Positions 23,464 to 35,975 are shown, numbered from the stretch's first letter. The stretch: 64,000 bases of DNA from Progne subis subis (GCA_022316685.1 JAKJHU010000030.1:15890018-15954017); one strand, 5' to 3'. The notes: a model not told the origin generated them from the letters alone. Translations and numbers: made by a program.

Positions 23464-26299
23464 AGTGAGCATTGACGTGGTGGTGGGTATGTGAGCTGTA
23501 TCCTAGAGAACAGCAGTCACTAATGATGCAAATTCTTCTCCTGATAGTAGCTGATTCAGTTTGGTGCTCCTGCCCTTTCCTCCTCCCTCTTCTGAAAAGG
23601 TTGGTACCCCCCTCTCTGTGCTGGATGCTTATGAGCTCTTTGTGTAACTGCCATCCAATCATGGCAGTGGAAACCTGGATAGAGAGCAGGACAAGGATCT
23701 CCTGATCCAGTGTGGAAAGAGGAGCATCTTAAACCCAGAAAAGTATGTCACCCCCTTGGTCATTAAGATGCTGATGGACAGTTTGCTTCCCATGCAGCAG
23801 CACTACTTCTTGTTACTGGGAGGGAGCCCCTGATGAAACTGGCCTTGCTTGCATGAGCGGGGAGTAATGCCAAGAGCTGTGATCCATCCACAGCTTTTCC
23901 ATAGCATGTTCAAAAGTAGAAAGACAGGGACATAGCTGTGCAGGAATCTGGCCAGATAGCAGACAGACTGGTGATAACAGTGCTCAGGAAACAGAGCGCA
24001 GCATGGCAGCACTTTTCTGAGGATCCTCCAGGAATCTCAGCAGGATAGGTCTTTTAGGGAGTGTCAGCAAAAGGAAGATTATGTCCCTCAAAAATAATTG
24101 GTGTTTTTCAGATATCTTCCAAGTGAATTTCAGATGCAGCTCTATGATATTATTAAACATGAAATAGGTGCTAATGCAAAGGGAGGAGGAAGCAGCTCTA
24201 TGCACAGGTTCTCTGCCAGTGTTTTCTAACCTTTTGAAATCTTTTAGGCTCGATGTCTGATGCTGGCAGTGTCTAGGAGAGGAAAGGGAAGGAGAGTGTA
24301 GAGAAAATAATGTAATGTGTGTATTACTCTAAAAAGAAACAGCAATCAAAGGGTAAAGGGGCACATTTGAAAAAAAAAAGACTTAGCTAACTGTTCCAAC
24401 TGCCTCCCTGTCCTTAGAGGATTTTGATTAGGCTTCTGCCTGACAAGTCTGAAGGAAGGACCTTAGTTGTTCATCTCAGCCTTGTGGATTTGTGCCAGAT
24501 TTCTGGTCACATTTATACAGACTTGTCCCCAGCAGGATAGAAAGATGTCCTATTTTTAGCAAATTCAAAGATCTAGCATATGGCCTGCAGTCTATCATCC
24601 TGAGCCCTGGATGCCACGTTGCATAAAGGGAGCAAGGTTATTTGGGATCACTGCCTGGATGGGAGGACCTCCAAGGACAGTCTTAATGGTGTAGGTGTTT
24701 CAGGAGGTGATATTCTTTCTTCTGAGTCCATGAGTCATCTTGCTTAATGTCACTAAATTCTTTCATGTGGAACAAAAGTCATGAACCTCACTACTTTTGG
24801 CCAAGTTTCAAGTTTTACAGCATCTAAAATAATTTTTCAGAAGGGTGACTCTGTCTCCTGAGAGGCATAACAGTACATTATGGCTATCCCTCCTAAAAAG
24901 CTGTCCATGTAGTTCACGGATCTCTTTTGAAAATCTGGTCTCTTACTTTGTATTTTGGTGTGAATTCTTTGGCCAGTCTAATTCAGAAGAACATGAGATG
25001 TTGTAGGAAAAACAGCGATGTGTACCATAAAATTATCTGTGCTTATAAATGCTTTAACAAGATCTACCCTGGTATCTTTGCCATTCTCTCTTTTCTTGAA
25101 TTTGTTACCCAGAAAACAAGGGGACTGAAAATCCATTGGTTATCACCACCATAAAATTTGAATATTATCATGCAGAAGCAAGGGAAAAATGTATTTTGAC
25201 CTAATTGCTCATTTGTGTGGATATAACGGAGCACATCCACGATGTGGATATTAGGTAAGGCCTGTAGATGGCATTGCTGTGGCCTGTTCATGCCCTAAGT
25301 AAAGGGTGGTGCACGGATGGACTGAAGGGTCCAGCTCTGATCTAGATGCCTTCTCCTTCAACCTGAGTGTTTTAATCTGTGCAGACCAAAAAAGTCCAAG
25401 ATTCGTCAGCTCACAATGGCTGGATGTGAAACAAGGCCAGTAATTTCACCTAATCCATAATCCATAGACTTTCTGTATTGCATCTGTTTGTTCAGGATAT
25501 CTGTTGTGTAGATGCTGCTGCAAGTTTAGTTATTTGAGGCCTCCTTCTTTAGATGTAGGTGAGATGCTGACTCATGTCAGGTCATCTTGTCCTAAAATTC
25601 ACCTATTCTTAAAACAGCCATTATGTGAATTCTTCTCTGGGAGTAACCACTGATTATGAAGATAGTCTATCATGACTAGTTTGGGTTAAAATATCTTCTA
25701 AAAAGTTCTTGATGTTTTCAGTGAAAATTACAAGGTTAGATGAGGTAAATATGTATTTTTTTCCATATAAGTCTTTCAAACTCTGAGGTTGGAGGCATCG
25801 TGAGGTATTTATGAGCAAAATCTTCCGAAGCACTGCCTAATTTGGAGAGAATGATTATGATAAATTGATATTATTAAATGTTTGTTAAGAGTTTCTTCTT
25901 TCCTAAGAGGATGGTGAATGAAGCAGATGACATTTTTTTTCCTTTTCTTTCATGTAAGGGAAAAAAAACATCCCTGTTTATTCCCAATAAGTGTCTTAAC
26001 CAAATTATTTCAGCCGTATACTATAATATCCCCTAACTACTGGGTGGGGTGAAGTCACTTTAATAAAAATAACATAAAATTTCACTTTTGCCACAAGCTG
26101 CATAATGGCAGTTCTTTCACCTTTTGTTTGTGCATAGAAATTCTAAGTTTCTAGAAATGCTGCATTTTTTAGGTTGGGGGTTTTTCTTGCTGTTTGTTTT
26201 GGTTTTTTTTCATTAGAAGGTTGGTTGGTTGGGTTTTTTTTTTATTTCTTTGAAGGTTCCAGGAAGTTTTATATTTTGCTTCTTCCTTTGGTTCACGGA
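23464..26299. other. Unassigned AT-rich DNA
   Basis: No gene recognised; frames are under 80 codons. A T-rich stretch with GGTT units lies at about 26175-26250, just before the second LTR1 copy. Confidence 0.5.
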
Positions 26300-26953
26300 T
26301 CTCGGGTTTTTTCTCTGAGATTCAGGTGGTTTTAGAGTTTTTTCGCCCTCTGCAAAGCTCTGAGCTAAACGCAAGAAAGAGATGGAGTCTTCAGGTTCTG
26401 ATTTTTCAAGGTTGCATGCTCTGTTTATTGTTTCTTATCTTACAAATTTCCCAGTGCCCAACAAAGGTCTGTGCAGCTGCTCGGGCATCTGGTGACTCCT
26501 CGACTCCCCCCGGACTGGGCAGTCGTTATCTTTTATACTAATTGCTACGTGTTCTTTATTTATCATTATTTGCCAATACCTATCACTTATACTAAAAAGG
26601 TCATCCCTACTTTGACCCAATCTCTTTAAACTACTTTGTGCCACCGTCACTGCAGAAAATGGAGTGAGGGAAGAAGAAAGAAGAAGCAGGAGACAACGCC
26701 CCAAATCCTCCATCTTGCTCCCATTCACTTCAATACTAAAGAAACAAACCTACTGTTTTCTCACCCTGTGATAAGCTAAACTACTATCTTTCACACTCTT
26801 GTGGCTTGCAATCCATCCCGCAGTGCAGGAAGCCTTTCCCATGGACTGAGATCAAAGCCAATGTCCCTCTGGGCTCTGGGCCAGGGTCCCAGACCCCCCT
26901 GTCCAGGTGTCTGACCCTCCAGGGCAGCCAAAGGAATGCCCTGGACTCCAACA
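26300..26953 (-). mobile_element. Solo LTR, family LTR1, copy B
   Basis: A 654-bp reverse-strand LTR, nearly the same as copy A at 5657-6311. Most differences cluster in the first 230 bp on +, and many are C/T or G/A changes. TATA is at about 26531-26537 and AATAAA at 26424-26429 (both on the minus strand). It is flanked by CACGGA at 26294-26299 and 26954-26959, a 6-bp duplication different from that of copy A. The two are therefore separate insertions, not a segmental duplication. Ends are TGTTGG...CCGAGA in LTR orientation. No internal retroviral sequence remains. Confidence 0.9.
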
Positions 26954-27678
26954 CACGGACATGTGCAAACCTGTTCCATCTGCAGTTTTCCTGCTCACAC
27001 AAACTCACACAAATTGTTTGATCAGTTCAGTCCCTACCAGGTTTATTTTCACCCATTCTGACAGGTTTCTACCGCACCTGTGTTAGTACTCTCACAACCA
27101 AAACACCTAGCACTATGTGTCAAAATAACCCTAATCCAATTTTTACTTTCCTTAACATGCTGAGTTAGAATTTTATGGTGATTGCAAAACTGTTATTAAA
27201 GCAGCTGTCACCCCTGCAACACAGATCAAGGGATAGTCTGGAAGTGGGAAACTTAGGCCTCTTTTAGCCTCACTTTTAAGCCAGAGCTCCAGGCTTGTGC
27301 ATTGGTTGTGTTTACACTGATAGTGAGACACTGACCTAAATCTTCCACCTGTATTTACTGTATGTACTGTGCACCCTGTTTGTGCTACAAATGGACAGCT
27401 TCCCTTGACTCCAGAAGCTGTCCAGCCCCATGTGGGGAGTTCTGCTGAGGCTTGTCTGTGCCTATGTTGTATTCAGAACATCCTTGAAAACCATAGGCTG
27501 TGGGCAGCTGCCAACCCTCTCTCTCCTGCTCCTGATTTTCTTCCCTTCTGCACGTGGCATCTTGTCCTTATTGCCCAGTTTTAGAAACAAACCAAAAAGA
27601 TACAAGACCAGTTCTGAGAAGGACCTAGCACAAGGGAGATTATTGCAATCTAACATGTTATGAATGAGGGAAAAGTGA
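26954..27678. other. Spacer between LTR1-B and LTR2-B
   Basis: About 725 bp of unassigned DNA between two LTRs of opposite orientation. It has no retroviral internal sequence and no gene. The frames at 27369-27663 overlap one another on both strands. Confidence 0.5.
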
Positions 27679-28366
27679 TGTAGTGGTGTGAGAGTGGTTT
27701 TATTAAGTTATTTTTGTAAGATTTATAAGTTATTTTTGTAATGGTTTAGTCCACTGTATACCACTGTGTTCTGTAATAGTTTTCCCAACTAGCTCATAAG
27801 AGCTAGTTATTTAAGCAGATGTTTTATGTCAATCATTCCTCCCCTGCACCTGTCCCTGTCAATCCCCCCTCTCCTCTTGGTCGCCCTGTCTGTCACTTCG
27901 AGACCCTTCCCTGGATTCTGGAAAGATCCAGGAGAGGCGTCGAGTGATAGGCTGGTGCCTGGGGGAATCCCCTCCTACCCCCCTGTGATTTGTTAATGGT
28001 TCAGAAGTTGACACCCCTGTTACCACCCCTGTGTTCCCTGGTTGGCTGACCCGTTGTCAGCCCTCCCCCGTTTATAAGTGGCGGTCAAGCTTTGATCTCT
28101 GCTCTCTCTGGGCAGCAGTGGTCTGGGGCGGAGCTCCTTGCTGGACTCCCCTTAATAAACTACCTTCTGCCCTGCCTAAAGAGAGTCGACCCTTTTTCCG
28201 TCGCTGCAGTCGCAACACCATCAGATCCACTCGCTGGTGTGGGGAACCAAGAACTCACTGGGAGGAGGTTACTCGCCCTGCCTGTGACCCCGACCGATCC
28301 TCGCTGTGGCAGTGCAGAACTGAGCTAGCCTGCACGCCTGACAGGCGTGAGAGGACACTGCTATAG
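27679..28366 (+). mobile_element. Solo LTR, family LTR2, copy B
   Basis: Forward LTR of 688 bp, closely matching 18210-18890. It starts TGTAGTGGTG, has TATA GTTTATAAGTGG (28070-28081) and AATAAA (28154-28159), and ends GAGGACACTGCTATAG. The 5-bp duplication AGTGA is exact at 27674-27678 and 28367-28371. A 5-bp duplication fits ERVL-type or related integration. Copy B has a small local duplication of the TTATTTTTGTAA segment near its start (27707-27740). The frames at 28031-28366 lie inside the LTR. Confidence 0.93.
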
Positions 28367-28371
28367 AGTGA

Positions 28372-31300
28372 CTTATCAGTTTGATCTAGGGCAAGCACAA
28401 TTCTCAAATTTGGTCTGAAATAGGTAGACCAAGAGATCAATAGATCTCCTCGTAAGACAATTTCCACAGGTTTTCAAACCTTTACCTCTCTGTCAGAGAG
28501 GCTTCACTCTGCTCAGCATCAGGGGTACATACTGGGAATTTGTAATCAGAAGGATATGGCATGTCTTAAAGATGGAGACCATCCTAAACATCTGAGTTAG
28601 CCTTAAGTGAGATGTGCCAAAATGCAGAAAGAGTCCCCAGAGCAACTCACAGTGACCATGTCTGCTCTGAGCTTTATTGTTAAGGCTTCCCTATAATCTA
28701 GAGCATTTTTAAACTTCTGCCTTGCAAACTCTACCCTTATTCTCAGTTCCCCGAGTGTCCTGATGCTTTCTTTCAGCAACAGCAAAGCCATTTTCTTCCT
28801 TCTTTTGTCTGGGTCTTCAGCAAACTCTCATTATCCCTCCTTGCTTTTCCACAAACCTTGAAAGGCAACTGGGTGGCGAACAGTTATTGTAGATGCCCAT
28901 CATGGGGCCCATGGGTTCTGCCAGCTATTCCTGCACCCCTTTGATGTTGCTGAAGTCTAATTCCTCATGCAAGGGGGGTCCACTCCCAGAGCACATTGTG
29001 CATCCCAGAGAGAACAAGCTCCGATTGTGCTGCCAGTCAAAGCACAGCAGAGTGCTGCTGGGGCTGATAATGGGAGACACAAAGGTGGCTGAGATCACGC
29101 ACTAAGGAGGGGAGGAAGAGAAAGACAGACAAACTTTATTGGAGTTCAGTGGTTGAGAAGAATAGCCAGGCTCAATTGGAAGACGGTGGAACAGAAAAGG
29201 AATTTCCACAGAGGTGGTGGAAAAGAAAAGAGATGGTGTTTTATCACTTCTGTAAAGGCCTGGGATTTTTCTTTGAGCATTGACAGACGTTCTGTTTTTT
29301 GAGCTGGTTCTTTGGCTTCTAGCCCAACATTTATGATTCAAAGCAAGCTACTACTTGCAGTGCTTTTGAGGCAGAGAGAGTGTGTTAAAAATACTGTTGT
29401 TTTTTTTTTTTAATTACCAGATTATTTCAGTATGGGTAAAATATCAAGAATTTTCCTTTTTCCTTTTTCCTTTTCTTCCTTCACCTTCCTCCTCCTCCCT
29501 CCCTTACTGCTAAAAATGAAACAACTATTTTTCCCATTTTAGAAAGTGTTTCCAGCTGGGGAAAGGCCTTTGAACTGAGGCAAGGCCACCAGCCATTATA
29601 TGGACAGAGTGGAATAAGGATTATGAAAAGGCTATGGAAGGACCTATATTCAGAAACAAAATGGGAAGAGAATTTCCTTGAAAACTAGATTTTTAAAAAT
29701 AAATTTAATAGAGTTTTCCTAACTTTTTGTTGTCATTTATTCCAAGCTGTGTATCTATTACATCATGTATTTTTGTGTAATTTTATGCTACTAGCCAGGT
29801 GTGCTGTGAATAGCTATGCTGACTCTCAGGTCCATTGAATTTACAACAATAAGGATATGGCAGCATATGTTGTATTGTGCAATTAATAGAATTCTCAGCT
29901 GCAAAACACCATTTCAGATTTAAAGCTCTGCTTTTTGGAGGTGACAGTGTTTGAGATTCTCTTCTTATTAGCATTTAATAGGACTGAAAATGAGACAGTT
30001 ACAATCAAGCACATATAAAGAGGATGAGAAAAATTGAGTGTAGGCCCTCTTCAATATAACAAACTTATTTCACTAAAATGATAAAATGAAGCAGGGTTTA
30101 AAAGGAAGATGATAAAGAGTTGGAGACAACAACAACACTCAGAAAAAAAAAAAAAAAATTCTTATTCTCAGTTCTTTCCATAGCTGTTTTCAAGATGCTG
30201 TAATCATCACCCCACAAGTCTGAACTCTCTAGGTCCTTGAGATAACATCCTTAGTCTTCCTCCTGCCCCCTAGGTCTGAACACAAGCAGGGGAGATATCA
30301 ATGCCAGTCAAGTCTGACAGTGACGTACAGTATGGAGTTTAAAAGGATGAATAATCAATTCTATTCCGGTTCTTGGTTTATACTATATGTTGTATCCCTT
30401 TCCTCTCTTCACAGGCTTTTCTTTGTGATATGGTGGTGCCCTTGTTCTTAAGACTCACTTCAGCTCAGTGTTTAGAAATCACCTACCACAGTTAAAGGAA
30501 TTGGGCAATATGACTAATAAATTTTGTAGATATGACAGGATATGCTGAATGAATGCATGTACATTTTCTCTGTTTGCATATACTTTCTTTACACTGTATG
30601 CTTCAGATGGATCAAATATTATAACAGAAATAATTGTATAACTTATTCCATTAAAAGATAACATATTAATATATAAAATATTATTCCTTTATCATACCAA
30701 TTCACTTTTTAAACTACATTTTAATCACAGTATGAATTTTTGCATTGAATTTTCTAACAGTTGCCAGATGACTAATCAGGTCAAAATCCCTTTATTGCAA
30801 CAAACTTTTGGTGGAATGATCTGTAATACCATGGCAGAAGTGGTTTGTGACTTAAATATATACATCTTCATTTGCATACTACCATTTCAGTTTTGCCATT
30901 TGGTACCTCTCTGAATAGAATGTTAACTCCCCTTATTCCTTTAAATATTGACCTGTGGGCTATTCAATATTAAATAAATTTGCAGTTAGACTTCTTGAGA
31001 CCATACCTTTCTCAAAAATAAGCAAAATTCATCTTCTTTAAAATATTTTTTGAGATGTCTGCCACCTCCTTGTTGCCTTCAAGAGTGCTTTTCTTATGAT
31101 CTGGTTGTTACCAGATATTACAGTTTTAACCAGTGAAATAGTGGATGAAAAATGGCAGGCCCATTTGAAACAAACAAACAAACAAAATAACCCCAGCAAA
31201 ATAATATATGAAAGTACATATATGTAAGAAAGTCACCGATTTTGATAATGCCTCTTTAAAGTTTTATTGTTGTACTTTCAGTGTAGTGCTTCAATTTGTA

Positions 31301-31941
31301 CTTTCACACTGTCTGCTCTGACAGGTCAGCCATTATGGGTTATGGTGAACCAAATATAAGATTGGTATACAGTCACTTAATTCTGTGACCAGCAGTAAAT
31401 ATTAGCTGTTAGCTACAGATGAATTAGGGGCACTATGGAACTAATGTGAACTGGGATTTCTGAGGGATGTGCTGATAAACACATTTTCATATTGTCCTTT
31501 TCAGCAGAGCACAAATATTTTAATTCCTAGGGCTTAGCTTGTCAAGCAAGTTCTTCACCAAGCAGGTCTCCTTATGCTGGGGTTATATCAAAACTTGGGG
31601 AAAAATGTTATTTATAAAAGAGTGACAATATTATGTGATTGCGTAGTTCTTAGAAGAGATATAATGCAGGTGGTTGCCCCTGATTTTGCCTCCAGCAACA
31701 ACTGCAAGCCAAGAAGGCATGCCCCTTTGCTTCAAGACTTGTTATTGGAAGGGCAAATTCCAGCCTAATACCCTTAGATGTTGTTAGGATGGTCATTTGA
31801 CCCCAACATAAAATGGTAAATAAATTGTACATTACTTCAGCATGGATTCATGCTTTGTTCTAGTTCCAGGAGTTGTTCTTTCTGTCTCTTTAACTGGTTG
31901 ACTGAAAGTCTTTCTCAAATGTAACTATCTATGTTCATGCG
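28372..31941. other. Unassigned DNA with simple repeats
   Basis: No gene recognised. Simple sequence includes a T run (29400-29411), a polypyrimidine tract (29451-29506), an A run (30143-30158) and a CAAA repeat (31168-31186). All frames are under 80 codons. Confidence 0.5.
29451..29506 (+). repeat. Polypyrimidine tract
   Basis: TTTTTCC units followed by CTTCCTCCTCCTCC, almost free of purines for about 55 bp. Confidence 0.8.
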
Positions 31942-32519
31942 TGTGCTGATTTGAGCTGAGGTAGAGTTAATTTTCTTCATAGTGGCTGGCATGGAGTAAT
32001 ATTTCGGATTTGTGCTGGAAATAATTTTGTGTTCAAGAATGTTCTCATTGCGGTCAAGCAGGGCTTACACTGTCAAGGGCTTCTCTGTTCCTCACTCCAC
32101 CAGTGCGGAGGCTGGGGCTGCAAAAGGAGTTGGGAGGGGACACAGTCAGGACAGCTGACTCCAGCTGACCCAAGGGACATCCCACATCATATGGTGTCAT
32201 GGTCAGCATAAAAAACTGAGGAGAAGGAGGAAGGAGGGGGACATTTGGAGTGATAATATTTGCCTTCCAAGTCAGTGTTATGGGTCATAAACCCCTGCTT
32301 TCCAGGGAGTGGCTGAACACTGCCTGCCCATGGGAAGTGCTGAAAGAATTCATTGTCTGGCTTTGCTGACATGTGTGGCTTTTGCTTTGCCTATTAAATT
32401 GTCTTTATCTCAACCCACACATTTTTTCACTTTTATCCTTCTGATTCTCTTCTCCATCCAGCTGGGGGAGTGAGTGAGCAACTGGTGGGTGAGTTGCCTG
32501 CTGAGGTTAAGCCACAACA
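31942..32519 (+). mobile_element. ERVL-type solo LTR
   Basis: Forward LTR recognised by features shared with chicken ERVL LTRs. The 5' part has GAGGTAGAGTTAATTTTCTT and CATAGTGGCTGGCATGGAGT. The middle has GGAGGGGACACAGTCAGGAC and CAGCTGACCCAAGGGACATC. The 3' part has the signal ATTAAA (32393-32398) in CCTATTAAATTGTCTTTATC, then CTCAACCCACACATTTTTTC, and the end GAGGTTAAGCCACAACA. A TATA-like CAGCATAAAAA lies near 32204. No clean target-site duplication is visible (flanks ATGCG and ATACA), so it is older than the other LTRs or its ends have changed. No internal genes remain. Confidence 0.88.
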
Positions 32520-32958
32520 ATACATGCAGGATGAAAGATCTCTTCTAATTTTAATCATTTAATCATAACCATATAAGATCCCACAAAACCTTTCGGAAGC
32601 AGGAGACTGCCAGCTTCCATGCCCTAGTCAGGGTCTAATTATATAAACAGAACTAATTATATTTTACTTAACCAAAACTCTCCATAAAAATTCTGTTTAA
32701 AAGTTTTTCTATATTGCTCTCAAAATGTGATTGCATTTGTGAAAGCATGACTTCCACACTACAGCCAAAATGTACTTTAAGTGCATGTGAGTTATCACTT
32801 ACATATGCAGTTAAGAAAGCACTTAGAAGACTTTTGGGGGGGAAAGCACATTGTGTCACACACACAAACATGATTACTGGGTTAAATTATCACAGAACAA
32901 TGACAATAAGCAATTACTTGGTTGTTACAGGCTATGTCAGGAAGTTTAATGTATCTCT
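32520..32958. other. Spacer between ERVL LTR and LTR3
   Basis: AT-rich unassigned DNA. The 178-codon frame 32714-33250 starts here and runs into LTR3. It is an artefact of the junction and has no domain. Confidence 0.5.
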
Positions 32959-33611
32959 TGTTGCATTGTGCTCTGTGTTATTTATTTTCATATTGTATTT
33001 TATGCTATTTATTTTCGTTATAATGGTTTGTTCTGCACTCCCCTGTTCTCCTAAGAAATGTTACGTTGCGAGCTTTGTCCCTGCCCCTCTTCCCTCTCAA
33101 TCCTCCTATATTCCTCACAGTGCCCTCCTACGAGCCCTGTCTGTCATTCGATTGTTCCTCCCAGCTTCTGGAGAGTTCGGGTACGGATGTCGAGTGATAG
33201 GGCAGGAGCTGAGGAGGTTCCTCTCTTTATGTTCTCATTGCTTTCTTTGAATGTCCCTCCAACCCTGTTCCGCTCTCACCTTGTCCCTCATTGGATGTTG
33301 GTTTGTCCCCTCCTTTGGCCCCTCCTCTGTATTTAATCCCAGAGCTCACTCCCCTGGGCGATTCAGTTGGAGAGATTCCCTGAGGTTCAGATGTCCCTCT
33401 GTGGGACTGAATAAACACCTTGGACTTTGCTTTCCATCTGAGTTCGACTCCTCCCTCCATCTTCCACGAGATCTCTCCCATGATAAGGGGAAAACCCCCT
33501 TGGCTGCTCCTCTGGTTCGCAGGATCCAGAGGAGTGTTCCCCAACTGATCACAGTGTCAGAGCTAGCCTGGGTGGACAGAGCAGCAGCTCCAAGGAAGGA
33601 CACAGCGAAAG
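32959..33611 (+). mobile_element. Solo LTR, family LTR3 (diverged relative of LTR2)
   Basis: Forward LTR of 653 bp starting TGTTGCATTGTG. It shares landmarks with LTR2: CCCTGTCTGTCATTCGA, GATGTCGAGTGATAGGGC, GAGCTAGCCTGG and an end in AAGGACACAGCGAAAG. TATA-like TATTTAA is at 33330-33336 and AATAAA at 33410-33415. A perfect 5-bp duplication TCTCT occupies 32954-32958 and 33612-33616. The frames at 33251-33667 (+) and 33227-33657 (-) sit on the LTR and are not genes. Confidence 0.88.
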
Positions 33612-33616
33612 TCTCT

Positions 33617-35739
33617 GTATTATCACTGTATCTGAACCTTTTTGTGGCAAGTGACATTCAACCTTGATAAAAACTGTTATGATCCCTGTGTCTAAATAAA
33701 CAAAAAGAATTTTTAATTTCTAGAGGTATTTGACTTTTTGATTTGGCCTTTACTTCAGGTCCTTGATAATGTTTTGTCATGTTTTGGCTCTAATATTGTT
33801 CATATTCAAAGATGATCCTGTATGTTGAGAATGGAAGTTATGATCTGTGTCTGTCTTTCCTGTAACAGCAAATGGGAAGCTCTTCCTTCCCCTGGGTGAG
33901 AGAAGTTGTCATGCACCAGAATCTAGAGAAAAATCCTGTCCTGACAAAGACTTGATCTTACAAGGACCAATTATCTATACAACAGGTCTGCTGCCATCAG
34001 CTAGATAATTCAAAAAGACCATCTCCAAGGGTTAGTCTCAAAAAAGATATCTTCCCACCCATAAAATGATTTCTGCTGTTTGTAGCTTCTGGGCAGAAAA
34101 ATAAGATCAATTAAAAAAGACTTTTTAGATGAGGGAAGAAAATGCTCTGGACTACTGCATGGCTCCCTTTCCAAGGACAAAATGCTTTCATGGGGAAAAA
34201 TTGTCTCCATCTTCTCTTTCGCAAAAGCTTCCAAATTTTCAGTGAGTGAAAGCAGAGAAATTAATATCTAGTAATGAATTAAGAACTATTGATGCAGAAA
34301 CTATGAATATGTGAAACTCATGCAGGCCTTTCCCTTCTGACTCTTAAGAATTCACCCTATTTTAAGCAGAAAATAAGACCTAACAGTGTCATAGCCTGTT
34401 TTCATCTTGTCATGCCTCACATGTGAAATGAAAACTCATCCTTTTGCCTCTCTTTTCTCTCAAATGCTTTCCTCCAAATAATGATTGTCTCCTGAAATTT
34501 GGTTAATACTTTCAGTTTTTACTCCTTAAGGCAGTGAGCCACAGACTTCTCCCTTGAGGATCTTTGTAATTAATTGAGCTCAGGAAATAATGTTTTTAGT
34601 CAAAATGCTTTTTTGTTGTTGTTTGGAGGGTTTTTTTGACAATATTGTTTTTGTTAACAACATCACCTTTGTTTAGTAATGCTATTAGCCTTTTGAAGAT
34701 CAGTGGCTTTGTTTAGCACTGCCTTGCGATGCCTTTTGACCATGATTCAGGAGTTATTTAAGGACATGCCTACAGCTCAGTGACCTCACAGACTCCATGA
34801 CTAGACTCATCAGCAGTGCTTATTCATATGAATGAAGGATTGCAGGTCTCTGTGGTTATAATTAGGACTCTCTTGAAGGATTCAGTTGAATGGGTTCTTC
34901 AGACTAATACAACTTGAAAAACATTAACTGACCAGCTTTGGCTATGGCTTTTCATGTTATTTTTTTCTTTCTACTAAAGGTTAAACTCGATATTAATAAG
35001 TGATTGCAGGATAATAACAATATAAAACAATGCATCAAATGACCCAACTGGAAAGAAGCTGGTAAACTTCCAATGAATTGAGTCTTCTTTATCTGAGGTG
35101 TAATGCTGACCACAAACATGAAATACTATAGCCTAAATGGAGTCATTTAAGGAATAAACACATGCTCAGTTATCATTTAGACATTTAGGCATCTCATTAC
35201 ATTGTAGCAATTTTTCCTTTGTCATAATTTAGCAGAAAATTCTATTTGCAATAGAAAATTAATTTTCCTACTTATGGTCTGCTACAGACATTATCATGAT
35301 TTGTTGTCAACATGAATTATCAAGAGGTGTTACATTGTACAAAACTATTTAACATATAATAATACTTTAGAGAAAATAAAGGATCTTCTCATACCCTTTA
35401 GCTGTGTGTCCCTCTAAGGGAATTTCATTTGTTCGATTTATAGTGGCAGAGGGAAGACACTTTTGTTGTTTTACCTTCAGGTTCATTAATTTGTGCCAGT
35501 TAACTTACTGAATGAAATTCTAATGGTCTGTTTCATTTATTTATGCCCCACCAGATCATGCCAGATCCTGACCACATTTACCTCTCGCTTATTTAAGGAT
35601 TTAGCCTGCTGACAATTTTATCTGGCAATATTTTCCATTTGCTTTTCTGCTGGTAGATAATTTGTTAATAAAATATAATCCAAATAATGATAATATAATA
35701 TAATCCAAATATAATTAATGATTAAAGTTGTCAATTCAA
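33617..35739. other. Unassigned AT-rich DNA
   Basis: No gene recognised. Near 35660-35720 there is a small local duplication around AATATAATCCAAAT. Confidence 0.5.
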
Positions 35740-35975
35740 AGGCAAAAAAATTTGGTCTTCAGAAAGGTGACTATACCAGCAATTCAGCCAAGTATTTGAA
35801 TAGGTATTTAAGTACCATGAGAGACAGCCTAGGAATGTGATGGAATCTCCCTTAGTGAGGGCTTTTAAGATTGATTGTTGAATAACCGTGTGGGAATGAT
35901 GACATTGAAGGAGCTGATTCAAGCCGAAGGCAGTCGGCTTAACTGGATGATCATTTTGTCCAGCTGACATTCTCT
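35740..35975 (+). mobile_element. Old LINE 3' fragment (L3/CR1-like)
   Basis: It reads GGAATGTGATGGAATCTCCC, GAGGGCTTTTAAGATTGATT and TTAACTGGATGATC in the order seen in the 3' end of ancient L3/CR1-type LINEs. Strongly diverged, with no coding capacity. Confidence 0.5.

Noticed and set aside
23165..23662. 165-codon reverse frame
   Set aside because: Only the C-terminal part is CR1 ORF2; the rest is unrelated flanking DNA read through by chance.
32714..33250. 178-codon forward frame, the longest in the window
   Set aside because: It crosses from spacer into LTR3 through the insertion point at 32959, so it cannot be an ancestral gene.
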